Shown: positions 1-6,985, counted from the first letter of the stretch. The stretch is DNA of 7,210 nt from Clostridiales bacterium (GCA_012799165.1 JAAZLU010000215.1:1-7210), one strand, 5' to 3'. Notes: generated by a model from the letters alone, not told the origin. Made by a program: numbers and translations.

Positions 1-745
1 CCTGGTTCTGCCTCATAGTGTCGATGTCGAAGCTGTGTTCGTCGAGCAATTCGGCGGTATCGCGCGCATGAAGGTTAATCGCATTAAGCGGGTTTTTAAT
101 CTCGTGAGCCACCGTCGTCAGGAAAGTCGACTTAGTCTCGTCGTAGAGCTTCAGCTGCTCGTTCTGCTCCGATAGCTTTACCCTCTGTTCTTCGTATTCG
201 CGAATATGGACGAACAAGACCGCACCGCAGGAAAGGCTGACAGCCGCAGTGGTAACGAGCACATCCGCAAGCATATCCGCCTCCGTTGCAAACCATGTAA
301 CGAGGCTCGGATTTTTATAAGCTATAATTGATATCGCAATATATTCCACGATTTCTATAAGCGACACGAAAATTGCCCTTTTTCCTTCCAACATAAGAAT
401 GGTAAAAAGAACCGCGAAGATAAACACCGACGGCATGCCGCCCGTATAAGCTCCTGATGTAAAGAACAGCACCGGGAAGAAGAACATAAAAATGGTAACA
501 ATTGTAACGATATATCCCGTCTGATATTTTCCCGTCTTATATGTGAACAACAAAAGTGTAGCGGAAAGTACGGCAAGCACCAAACTAACCGCGGCGCTAA
601 CCCACATCGATATGCTTAGGTTTACTATGAGGCTTATAATACTTATTCCTATGCCGCCGGCGGCAAGAACATTAAAAAGTCTTACACGAAAATCGAGACT
701 TTTGTCGAAAAAACGTCCCGCAAATTCTCTTACATTTGCCTTCAA
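1..745 (-). CDS. Membrane sensor histidine kinase, N-terminal part (cut by left edge)
   Basis: This is the sensor and dimerisation part of a two-component histidine kinase; 248 residues are visible. Residues about 23-180 form roughly six hydrophobic segments (near 23-43, 47-68, 77-97, 104-119, 123-142 and 157-180) with very short loops, so sensing is probably within or at the membrane, with no large extracellular domain. A charged, helical linker (about 181-205) leads to the H-box TVAHEIKNPLNAI, with His214 as the predicted autophosphorylation site (HisKA type). The N, G1, F and G2 boxes of the ATPase domain would lie beyond the left edge. The start is TTG at 745: AGGAGG sits 8 bases upstream and an in-frame TGA (763-761) rules out a longer protein. 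The nearest ATG (764) is out of frame. A partner response regulator is expected downstream, outside the window. The signal sensed cannot be told from sequence. The histidine kinase call is firm. Confidence 0.9.
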   Translation of the reverse strand, partial: MKANVREFAGRFFDKSLDFRVRLFNVLAAGGIGISIISLIVNLSISMWVSAAVSLVLAVLSATLLLFTYKTGKYQTGYIVTIVTIFMFFFPVLFFTSGAYTGGMPSVFIFAVLFTILMLEGKRAIFVSLIEIVEYIAISIIAYKNPSLVTWFATEADMLADVLVTTAAVSLSCGAVLFVHIREYEEQRVKLSEQNEQLKLYDETKSTFLTTVAHEIKNPLNAINLHARDTAELLDEHSFDIDTMRQNQ

Positions 746-753
746 ATTGAGTG

Positions 754-759
754 CCTCCT
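754..759 (-). promoter_or_regulatory. Ribosome binding site deciding the TTG start of the histidine kinase
   Basis: A perfect AGGAGG (read on the minus strand) lies 8 bases before the TTG at 745. With the in-frame TGA at 763-761 it leaves TTG as the only well-supported start. Confidence 0.8.
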
Positions 760-809
760 GTCATTTGCAAATTCTCCGCTCGCGCGCTTTCAACGAGGAG
801 AAAATCGCA

Positions 810-829
810 TTGTGCCATTGTAGGCACAA
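810..829. repeat. Inverted repeat in the histidine kinase leader
   Basis: TTGTGCC and GGCACAA form a perfect 7-bp dyad around a 6-base centre (ATTGTA). It lies about 10-30 bases downstream of the predicted transcription start of the histidine kinase gene. It could be a repressor operator or an RNA hairpin in the 5' untranslated region. No adequate T-run follows on either strand, so it is unlikely to be a terminator. Confidence 0.55.
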
Positions 830-846
830 ATTCCGCTCTTGCCTGA

Positions 847-875
847 ATTATATTATAGAGTAATAAAAGTTTGAA
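847..875 (-). promoter_or_regulatory. Sigma-A-type promoter for the histidine kinase gene
   Basis: Read on the minus strand: -35 TTCAAA (875-870), a 17-base spacer, then a consensus -10 TATAAT (852-847). A second TATAAT overlaps it 5 bases upstream, but with only a 12-base spacer. Transcription would begin near 840, giving a leader of about 95 bases before the TTG start. Between this promoter and the lysC promoter (876-943) I see nothing I can name. Confidence 0.6.
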
Positions 876-943
876 TAGTTTGCAGATATATTTTTTATAC
901 TAATGCTTCCTCCACCAATTTTCGAAAGAGGGCGATAAAACAC

Positions 944-971
944 TTGCAATTGCCTGCCATTGTGATATAGT
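944..971 (+). promoter_or_regulatory. Promoter for the lysC-asd unit
   Basis: -35 TTGCAA (944-949), a 16-base spacer, and -10 TATAGT (966-971) preceded by TG one base upstream (963-964), an extended -10. Predicted start is near 978. No other equally good promoter lies closer to lysC. Confidence 0.6.
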
Positions 972-977
972 GTTTGC

Positions 978-1074
978 ATTACGAAGTCAATAGTCCGCGA
1001 AATGCGGACAAACGAAGAGGCTTGGCGGCAAGGGAAATAGACATGCGCCAAAACCGTAACAGGAAGGGTAAGAG
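978..1074 (+). promoter_or_regulatory. Structured 5' leader of lysC; possible cis-regulatory RNA
   Basis: The roughly 97-base leader can fold as a three-way junction. The closing stem is TTACG (979-983) with CGTAA (1055-1059). The first arm is GTCCGC (993-998) with GCGGAC (1004-1009) over a GAAAT loop. The second arm is TTGGCG (1022-1027) with CGCCAA (1046-1051) over an 18-base A/G-rich loop. The closing stem ends one base before the lysC Shine-Dalgarno (AGGAAGGG, 1061-1068), so a fold could affect translation initiation. The leader is far shorter than a lysine riboswitch (L box), and I do not recognise another class in it. The pairings are read by eye. A regulatory role is inferred from structure and position before lysC. 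Confidence 0.4.
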
Positions 1075-2400
1075 ATGTTAAAAGTGCTGAAATTCGGGGG
1101 TTCATCCGTAGCGGATGCCGCCCATTTCAAGAGAATAAAATCTATAGTCGAATCGGACTCCGCAAGAAGTGTTGTGGTTGTATCGGCGCCGGGAAAGATG
1201 AACGGGACGGGTCACAAAGTTACGGACCTACTATATCTTTGCCATGCTCATATAAAATACGGCGTCTCCTTCGACGAGATTTTCCGACAGGTGGAAGAAA
1301 GATACCTGAACATAAAGAAAGGCTGCGGCCTTCAGACGGATATAGAGAGCGAGCTTGCGGCATTAAAGGAGAGAATGCGCGAAGGACTGAGCGAGGACGA
1401 ACTGGTCTCGCGTGGCGAGTACTTCACCGCAAAGCTGATGGCGGATTTTCTCGGCTTCGCTTTCCTCGATGCCGCGCTGTGGCTCAAGTTCTCGTACGAC
1501 GGAAAAATCGATTTAAAAAAATCCTACGATGCGCTCTCAAAGCTGGCAGCGGGTCGAAAAGTGGTAATTCCGGGCTTTTACGGCGTAATGCCCGACGGAA
1601 AGATTAAGACCTTAACTCGCGGCGGAAGCGACGTTACGGGGGCTCTTGCCGCAGCGGCACTCGACGCCGATGTATACGAAAACTGGACCGATGTATCGGG
1701 AATACTCATGGCGGATCCGCGGATAGTCAAGGACCCCAGACCGATAGAGAGGGCCACATACAGCGAACTTCGGGAGCTCAGTTACATAGGAGCGAAGGTC
1801 CTGCACGAGGATGCGGTATTTCCGGTAAAGGACAAAGGCATCCCGCTCAATATAAGAAACATCGACGATCCGGATTCGCCGGGAACTCTAATACTCGATG
1901 AGATCTGCGACGAGAACGGGGAGGCTTCACCGCAAGAAGGCAACTTTATCACCGGAATTGCCGGAAGAAAGGGCTACACGGTTATTACAATCTCCAAGCC
2001 CGGCATGTCCTCCACTCCCGGAGTGCTGCTCAATATGTTGCAGATACTGGCTGCTCACGATGTGAATGTGGAGTACCTGCCGAACGGTATAGACTGCGCA
2101 TCCTTCGTGGTATCGACGGAGAAGCTCGGAGGAGGACTCTACTCGATATTGGGCGAAGTCGAAAAACAAATCGAACCCACGGATATAAAGATTACAGAGA
2201 ACATGGCGGTAGTCGCCGCCGTGGGCAGAAAGATGGCTTTCCGCCCCGGAATTTCTGCAAAACTATTCGGTGTTCTGGGAGATAACGGTGTAAATATAAG
2301 GATGATAACTCAGGGACCCGAAGAGCTGAACATAATCGTGGGAGTAGAGGAGAAAGACTTCGAGCAGGCTATCAGGGCTCTTTACGAAAGCTGTATATAG
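1075..2400 (+). CDS. lysC: Aspartate kinase (aspartokinase), monofunctional
   Basis: This cytoplasmic enzyme phosphorylates L-aspartate with ATP to give beta-aspartyl phosphate, the committed step towards lysine/diaminopimelate, threonine and methionine. The 441 residues comprise an amino acid kinase domain (about 1-275) and two ACT domains (about 299-370 and 376-441). Visible motifs are KFGGSSV (6-12), GEYFTAKL (114-121), TRGGSDVTG (181-189), TDVSGILMADPRIV (205-218), GAKVLHEDAVFPV (239-251), and in the second ACT domain GVNIRMITQGPEELNIIVGV (405-424). The KFGGSSV and LHEDAVFPV forms match the class I know from clostridia. No homoserine dehydrogenase domain is fused to it. Tandem ACT domains imply feedback inhibition by an end-product amino acid (lysine and/or threonine), but which one cannot be read here. 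AGGAAGGG lies 6 bases before the ATG. asd follows after 9 bases. The gene symbol follows convention for a single-domain aspartokinase. Confidence 0.95.
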   Translation: MLKVLKFGGSSVADAAHFKRIKSIVESDSARSVVVVSAPGKMNGTGHKVTDLLYLCHAHIKYGVSFDEIFRQVEERYLNIKKGCGLQTDIESELAALKERMREGLSEDELVSRGEYFTAKLMADFLGFAFLDAALWLKFSYDGKIDLKKSYDALSKLAAGRKVVIPGFYGVMPDGKIKTLTRGGSDVTGALAAAALDADVYENWTDVSGILMADPRIVKDPRPIERATYSELRELSYIGAKVLHEDAVFPVKDKGIPLNIRNIDDPDSPGTLILDEICDENGEASPQEGNFITGIAGRKGYTVITISKPGMSSTPGVLLNMLQILAAHDVNVEYLPNGIDCASFVVSTEKLGGGLYSILGEVEKQIEPTDIKITENMAVVAAVGRKMAFRPGISAKLFGVLGDNGVNIRMITQGPEELNIIVGVEEKDFEQAIRALYESCI

Positions 2401-2409
2401 GAGGGACTA

Positions 2410-3408
2410 ATGGAATACAGGATAGGAATATTAGGCGCAAGCGGCGCCGTAGGCGCAGAGATGATGAGAATACTTGCGGAGAGAAACTTTCCCATATCCG
2501 AACTTCGCCCGCTCGCGAGTGCCAGGAGCGCGGGAAAGACGCTAAAATTCCGCGGTGAAAATGTGGAGATAAAGGAGTCGGGGCCGCAGGCTTTCGCTGG
2601 ACTCGATATAGTTCTCGGAGCCGCGGAAAACGATGTCGCGGAATTTTTCGCACCCGCCATAAAGGAGGCCGGGGCGGTCTTCGTCGATAATTCGAGTGCC
2701 TTCCGCTTGGATGAAGATGTGCCACTGGTGGTTCCCGAGATTAACCCTCAGGATGCTCTTAAGCACCGCGGGATAATCGCAAACCCGAACTGCACCACGA
2801 CAATATCCCTGATGGCGGTCTATGCACTCGAAAAGATAAGCCCGATTATAAGCATGATAGCCTCCTCTTATCAGGCGGTCAGCGGCGCGGGAGCGGCGGG
2901 TCCGAAAGAACTGGAGGCTCAGATTGCCGCCCTCGCAAGAGGGGAGGCGCCGAAAGCCGAGGTCTTCCAACATCAGATTGCCTATAACGTGATTCCGCAA
3001 ATCGGCGGAGAAACTTACAAAGGCTACAGCTCCGAGGAAATGAAGCTTCAAAACGAGGGGCGGAAAATTCTGCACAACCCGGACCTGAAGGTCAGTTGCA
3101 CCTGCGTAAGGGTGCCGGTCATAAGGAGTCACAGCGTCTCGATACTCCTTAAGACCCGAGAGAAGATCGGCGTCGAGGAGGCCCGAAAAGCTATATCGAA
3201 GGCTCCGGGCTGCAAGCTCGCGGACGATTTGGGAGCGGGAATCTATCCCATGCCCCTCGACACGAGCGATCAGGACCTCGTATTCGTGGGCCGCATAAGA
3301 GAGGATCTGACTGACGAAAGAGGCCTCAATCTTTGGTGCTGCGGCGATCAGGTCAGAAAGGGAGCCGCTACCAATGCGGTTCAGATTGCGGAACTCCTGA
3401 TCAAATAG
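2410..3408 (+). CDS. asd: Aspartate-semialdehyde dehydrogenase
   Basis: It reduces beta-aspartyl phosphate (the product of the preceding gene) to aspartate semialdehyde with NADPH, releasing phosphate. The 332 residues are normal for the family. The N-terminal Rossmann motif is GASGAVG (9-15), the catalytic cysteine is Cys128 in NPNCTT, SYQAVSGAG (153-161) carries the conserved Gln154, and RVPVIRSHS holds the substrate-binding Arg234 and the acid/base His241. The C-terminal RKGAATNAVQIAE helix (316-328) completes the dimerisation domain. All active-site residues I know for this family are present, so it should be active. The ATG follows AGGAGGG, whose first bases overlap the TAG stop of lysC, so translation is probably coupled. 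The product feeds diaminopimelate synthesis for the cell wall and the threonine/methionine branch. No further pathway gene follows; the unit ends at the hairpin at 3444-3488. Confidence 0.96.
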   Translation: MEYRIGILGASGAVGAEMMRILAERNFPISELRPLASARSAGKTLKFRGENVEIKESGPQAFAGLDIVLGAAENDVAEFFAPAIKEAGAVFVDNSSAFRLDEDVPLVVPEINPQDALKHRGIIANPNCTTTISLMAVYALEKISPIISMIASSYQAVSGAGAAGPKELEAQIAALARGEAPKAEVFQHQIAYNVIPQIGGETYKGYSSEEMKLQNEGRKILHNPDLKVSCTCVRVPVIRSHSVSILLKTREKIGVEEARKAISKAPGCKLADDLGAGIYPMPLDTSDQDLVFVGRIREDLTDERGLNLWCCGDQVRKGAATNAVQIAELLIK

Positions 3409-3414
3409 CATTCA

Positions 3415-3430
3415 GATCCGAAATCGGATC
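3415..3430. repeat. Small hairpin just after asd
   Basis: GATCCG and CGGATC pair perfectly over an AAAT loop, 6 bases after the asd stop. No T-run follows. The right arm and its flank (AATCGGAT, 3423-3429 region) recur inside the next hairpin (3455-3461), so the two could form alternative pairings or protect the 3' end. Confidence 0.5.
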
Positions 3431-3443
3431 CAAATCTATAAAA

Positions 3444-3488
3444 GACCCCCTCAAATCGGATTATTCTAATCCTGCCTTTGAGGGGGTC
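3444..3488. terminator. Nested hairpin, probable bidirectional terminator
   Basis: GACCCCCTCAAA (3444-3455) pairs with TTTGAGGGGGTC (3477-3488), a 12-bp perfect stem. Its loop contains a second perfect stem, GGATTA (3458-3463) with TAATCC (3467-3472), over a TTC loop. It lies between the convergent asd and D-aminopeptidase genes. On the minus strand the stem is followed by TTTTAT, a short T-run fitting an intrinsic terminator. On the plus strand the following bases (GCTCTATAATG) have no T-run, so termination of lysC-asd there may be weaker or the stem may act mainly as a 3'-end stabiliser. Confidence 0.75.
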
Positions 3489-3531
3489 GCTCTATAATGC
3501 GAATATCTTTTAAATCGCTACCGAGCCTCCG

Positions 3532-4335
3532 CTATTTCGTAATGTAGGACCTCACGAAGTTCATCTGGGTCGGGGTCTTCGCCTTGTAGTATACCGTGTA
3601 GTCATCCAGAAGCTTAACGCCGGGAATCTTCAGGGCATCCTTGGCATCCTGATGATGAATGCAGCGAATCTCCAGCTCGTACTCGTCCTTGAGGACGGGC
3701 TTTTCGTGCTCCGCCTTCACGGCCTTCCTTACCTGCTCGTAGATTGCATCGCAGGCATCCAGAGGATGCATGTTGAAGGTGGAGTCTCCCATTCCCTCTT
3801 TAACAGCCACCGTGAATATGCCGGGCACCTCCTCTTCGGCGAGCATGCACATGCCCTTGTCGCCGGAGAGGAATATTGCGGGCACTCCGTACTGGGCGGC
3901 AAACAGGCGATTTATCGTAAACTCTGAGGCGATGCGCCCGTCGATCTTGACATAGGCCAGAGTCGAGCTGCTCATAGTATGCGAGAGGGGATTATATCCG
4001 ACGCCTCCCGGAGAATGGTAGCCGACGAACAGCAGAGCATCGAAGCCGTTCTCTACGCCTGCAACCATGGAACCGGGATGACAGTCCCAGCCTCTCATGA
4101 GCTTTACGCCCCTGGGCAATTTAGCATGGATTATATTCCTCGCGGAGCTGTGGCCGTCGCGCACTATAACTTCGTGACCGCTGTCGAGGATGGCCTGGCA
4201 GGCTGCAGCGACCTCCGCAGTCATCTGCTCCCTGGCCTCCCTATAATCTTCCTTTCCCTTGCTCGTCTCGTCCCAGTGAGTGACATCCGTAACACCTTCG
4301 ATATCCGCGCTCAAAAAAAACAATTTCTTTTCCAT
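3532..4335 (-). CDS. dppA: M55 family D-aminopeptidase (DppA-like)
   Basis: DppA of Bacillus subtilis is a cytoplasmic zinc peptidase that cleaves N-terminal D-amino acids from peptides such as D-Ala-D-Ala and D-Ala-Gly-Gly, and forms a decameric ring. This 267-residue protein has the family length and the key residues: SADIEG with Asp11 and Glu13, DGH with His62, GYHS with His107, SHTMS with His119, and ASEFTIN with Glu138. These align by pattern with the known metal ligands and catalytic His. SGD (157-159) is another family signature. There is no signal peptide. The start has AGGAGG 5 bases before the ATG. It is the last gene of the minus-strand operon, 45 bases after the D-aminoacylase, with no terminator between them. 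The likely role is release of free D-amino acids from imported D-peptides. The M55 assignment is firm; the exact substrate is inferred, and the symbol follows the family name. Confidence 0.9.
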   Translation of the reverse strand: MEKKLFFLSADIEGVTDVTHWDETSKGKEDYREAREQMTAEVAAACQAILDSGHEVIVRDGHSSARNIIHAKLPRGVKLMRGWDCHPGSMVAGVENGFDALLFVGYHSPGGVGYNPLSHTMSSSTLAYVKIDGRIASEFTINRLFAAQYGVPAIFLSGDKGMCMLAEEEVPGIFTVAVKEGMGDSTFNMHPLDACDAIYEQVRKAVKAEHEKPVLKDEYELEIRCIHHQDAKDALKIPGVKLLDDYTVYYKAKTPTQMNFVRSYITK

Positions 4336-4380
4336 TTTTTCCTCCTGCTTTAAATATAACTTGTATGTGAATTCTTTTAT

Positions 4381-5946
4381 TTATCTCCTCAATATCCGGC
4401 CGCTCCTCGCACCCGTATGCCTGCCGTTTTCAGCCGTAAGCACGCCGTTCACATAGACTCTTGCAATGCCGCTACAGACCTGCTTGGGATTCTCATAGCT
4501 CGGATCGTCGCATATGGTATCGGGATTAAATATCGTAAGATCTGCGAACCATCCTTCCCTTATGAGCCCCCTCCTGTCCAGTCCGATGCGCCATGCCGGC
4601 AGCCCGCTGATCTTTCGCACGGCTTCCTCCAGCGGAAATAGCCCGCGCTCCCTGCTGTAATACGACAGCACCCTCGGGAAGGTCCCGAAGGATCTGGGAT
4701 GGGGAATTCCGGGATAATCCAGATCGTAACCCCAACCGTCCGAACCTATCATAACATAGGGGCGCTTCATAATGTTTTCTATATCTTCCTCGCACATGGC
4801 AAAATGTACCTTCTGAGGGATATTTCCGCCTGCCGCGACTATGCGCACGCAGGCTTCAACCCCGGAGCATCCCATGGCCTCGCCTATCTGCTCTAAATTC
4901 ATGCCTTGGTACTTGCTAAATTCTTCCAGTCCAGCGTAGCTAAGTACAGTGTTTTTCCAGCGTTCAGGATAGCCCTCATCGGCCTGCTTAATTATCTCCT
5001 CCCTCGTTTGCGGATCCCGCAATCTCGCCTTCAATGCCTCTATCCCGCCCTCGAAGGCCCAGTTGGGGATATTCGAAGACAAACTCGTCGAAGTGGCCAC
5101 ATAGGGATACTGGTCGACCCATACGTCCATGCCCTCTTCCCTTGCTTTTTCAATCATGCCGAGTGTAATATCAGATTTTCCCCAAAACTGCCTGCTCGTC
5201 ATCTTATGGTGGGAGATCTGAAGGCTTGCTCCGCCTCTCCTTGCAGTATCTATGGCTTCCTCAAGGCCCTCGACAATCTTCTCTCCCTCGTATCTCATGT
5301 GGGTCGCATAATATGCGCCCTTGTCCGCGACAACCTCGCAGAGTTCCGCAAGCTCATCAGCCCCCGCATAGCTTCCCGGCGGATATATCAAGCCCGAGCT
5401 CATCATAAAGGCCCCCTCGTCGAGAGAATCCGCGAGCATGGACTTCATATCCTCCATCTCGGCGCGGGTGGCTTCGCGCTGATCAAAGCCTACCGCCGCA
5501 AGGCGAAGTGCCCCGTGACCCACCCCGCATGCGAGGTTTATGGAAGGCACGGTGGCTTCGAGAGAGTCCAAAAACTCCCCGAATGAATGCCAATTGTAAG
5601 GAGCTTCTCCCATGGAAGCTTCCATATCGGCCTTTTGTCCGGGCTTGAGGGGAGCGTAGGACAGGCCGCAGTTGCCTCCGAGGTCGGTCGTCACTCCCTG
5701 CAATATCTTACTCTCCACCTTTGGATATTTATGCAGTGTCTGATCCGTGTGGCTGTGGATGTCCACGAAGCCCGGGGAAACTGCCATGCCTTTCGCATCG
5801 TAGACTTCGGCAGCCTCGCAGTCCGGCTCATTGCCTCGCCAGATCTTTTCTATGCGGTCTCCCTTAAGGCCTATTGCTCCTTTATAAGAAGCTTCACCGC
5901 TTCCATCGACTATCCTCGCATTTTTAATTATCAAATCCAATGTCAT
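4381..5946 (-). CDS. N-acyl-D-amino-acid deacylase (D-aminoacylase), amidohydrolase superfamily
   Basis: This enzyme hydrolyses N-acyl-D-amino acids to a free D-amino acid and a carboxylate in the cytoplasm. The 521 residues fit the family. A small beta-sandwich formed from both ends flanks a metal-dependent TIM barrel. Visible motifs are DIHSHTD with His64/His66, GNCGLS with Cys93 (the metal-ligand cysteine typical of D-aminoacylases), GHGALR (143-148), SSGLIYPPG (183-191), THMR with His216, ISHHK with His246-His247-Lys248, and IGSDGWG with the catalytic Asp403. The Cys ligand together with THMR and ISHHK separates it from dihydroorotase and hydantoinase. Acyl and side-chain preference cannot be read; some relatives act on N-acyl-D-Glu or D-Asp, or on broader substrates. 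AGGAGG lies 6 bases before the ATG, inside the 16-base gap after the upstream hydrolase gene, indicating co-transcription. With the DppA-like peptidase next to it, it suggests D-amino-acid salvage. Confidence 0.92.
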   Translation of the reverse strand: MTLDLIIKNARIVDGSGEASYKGAIGLKGDRIEKIWRGNEPDCEAAEVYDAKGMAVSPGFVDIHSHTDQTLHKYPKVESKILQGVTTDLGGNCGLSYAPLKPGQKADMEASMGEAPYNWHSFGEFLDSLEATVPSINLACGVGHGALRLAAVGFDQREATRAEMEDMKSMLADSLDEGAFMMSSGLIYPPGSYAGADELAELCEVVADKGAYYATHMRYEGEKIVEGLEEAIDTARRGGASLQISHHKMTSRQFWGKSDITLGMIEKAREEGMDVWVDQYPYVATSTSLSSNIPNWAFEGGIEALKARLRDPQTREEIIKQADEGYPERWKNTVLSYAGLEEFSKYQGMNLEQIGEAMGCSGVEACVRIVAAGGNIPQKVHFAMCEEDIENIMKRPYVMIGSDGWGYDLDYPGIPHPRSFGTFPRVLSYYSRERGLFPLEEAVRKISGLPAWRIGLDRRGLIREGWFADLTIFNPDTICDDPSYENPKQVCSGIARVYVNGVLTAENGRHTGARSGRILRR

Positions 5947-5962
5947 AGTATTCCTCCTGATG

Positions 5963-6976
5963 TTAATCCTCCGCGTGGACGATAAAATTTTCTATATCGC
6001 CCCAATAATCCGCATCACTCACTTTATCAATCAACTCAAGGCAGAGTTCGGCTCCGCCGTAGCTGTTGCAAAATATACAGCCCCCGTCGCCCGTATCGAT
6101 ATCGACGCAGGCGAAGCTTCTGTAGGCTCCGTTGTCGCCCCAATGCCAAAGCAGAGAGGGATCTTCCTCCGCTATGCCCCAGCCGAGCCCCCAGAGCACA
6201 CCCTTCGCAGCTCTGCGCTGCGGGCGGGTCATATCACGAAAATTCTTCTCGCATATGCTGCCGCGTTCGTTTATTATCGCGAGCAAAAACTTCGAATAAT
6301 CCTGAGCCCCCGAATATAGCGACCATGCGGCATTCGGTTCGGGGCCTCCGCCTTCGAGGTCTAAATAATTTCGGTAGGGCAGCATTCTGCCATCCCTGTC
6401 AAATTTGCGGCTCTCCTTTATGGCTATGCGCGGGCTCCAGATTACATCCGAGTCCCCCATACCGAGAGGCTCTATAAACTCTTCTCTGCACATACTTACA
6501 AAATCTTTACCCGAAACGCGCTCGAGCACCCTCTGTAGGTAGTAAAAACCCTCGCCCGAATAGGAAAATGCGCTGCCGGACTCGAATCTAAACTCCAAAT
6601 TCGGCCTCTTACCCCAGTTGGGAAGACCGCTGCCGTGGGAAAGCACCATACGCGCAGTTATCTTATTCACTCGCGGATCCGCTGAGATTTTTATCTCCGG
6701 AGCAAGTGCCGCAAGCGGTTCGTCCAAGTCGAGAACGCCTCTGTCCACCATGCGCATCAGTGCGCAGCTGAAGAAGGGCTTCGTAAGCGAAGCCGCCTCG
6801 AATATGGTGTCTTTCTCTACGGGCATGCGCGCGAGGCTGTCCCGAAAGCCAAAGGAGACCGTAGCTAAGGCTTCGCCCGCCTTGATCAGCCTATAGTTAA
6901 AGCCGGGCACGCTGTGCTTCTCGGACAGTTCCTTTAAATACACCTCATCGGCAAAATCCGGATAGAGAATTCTCAT
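5963..6976 (-). CDS. Cytoplasmic serine hydrolase, beta-lactamase/D-aminopeptidase fold (S12 type)
   Basis: This 337-residue protein belongs to the penicillin-binding-protein-like serine hydrolase superfamily (Pfam Beta-lactamase, class C type). The nucleophile motif is SLTK (Ser63, Lys66) inside a typical helix; HGSGLPNW (114-121) is a family signature. The second motif appears as YSG (Tyr139) in FSYSGEGF, and the third as HWG (His278) in WHWGDNGAYRSF, replacing the KTG of true beta-lactamases. An HxG third motif is known from the D-aminopeptidase DAP of Ochrobactrum and from some esterases of this fold. DAP's extra C-terminal domains are absent. There is no signal peptide or membrane segment, so it should act in the cytoplasm and is not expected to confer beta-lactam resistance. 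The start has GAGG 7 bases upstream, overlapping the TGA of the ABC ATPase gene 9 bases away. Neighbours suggest a D-amino-acid amide or D-peptide substrate; an esterase role remains possible. Confidence 0.85.
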   Translation of the reverse strand: MRILYPDFADEVYLKELSEKHSVPGFNYRLIKAGEALATVSFGFRDSLARMPVEKDTIFEAASLTKPFFSCALMRMVDRGVLDLDEPLAALAPEIKISADPRVNKITARMVLSHGSGLPNWGKRPNLEFRFESGSAFSYSGEGFYYLQRVLERVSGKDFVSMCREEFIEPLGMGDSDVIWSPRIAIKESRKFDRDGRMLPYRNYLDLEGGGPEPNAAWSLYSGAQDYSKFLLAIINERGSICEKNFRDMTRPQRRAAKGVLWGLGWGIAEEDPSLLWHWGDNGAYRSFACVDIDTGDGGCIFCNSYGGAELCLELIDKVSDADYWGDIENFIVHAED

Positions 6977-6985
6977 AATCAGACC

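Noticed and set aside
543..863. A plus-strand open frame of 106 codons covering the kinase start and upstream region
   Set aside because: It overlaps the transmembrane-encoding part of the histidine kinase and its promoter on the opposite strand, with no recognisable ribosome binding site or motif.
871..901. A second possible plus-strand promoter, TTGAAT with TATACT
   Set aside because: The spacer is 19 bases and the -35 is weak; the extended -10 promoter at 944-971 is better placed for lysC.
978..1074. Lysine riboswitch (L box) before lysC
   Set aside because: The leader is about 97 bases, against roughly 170 or more for an L box, and I see none of its characteristic multi-helix core.
2542..3411. 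A long open frame (289 codons) on the minus strand, antisense to asd
   Set aside because: The plus-strand frame encodes a complete aspartate-semialdehyde dehydrogenase with all catalytic residues. The antisense translation shows no recognisable motif, and I see no ribosome binding site for it; long antisense openness is common with this codon use.
4906..5586. A 226-codon plus-strand open frame inside the D-aminoacylase region
   Set aside because: It lies fully antisense to a gene with intact metal-binding motifs and has no recognisable domain, so it is a shadow frame.
5963..6976. A beta-lactam resistance gene
   Set aside because: No signal peptide, HWG in place of KTG, and a D-amino-acid metabolic context argue against a periplasmic or secreted lactamase.
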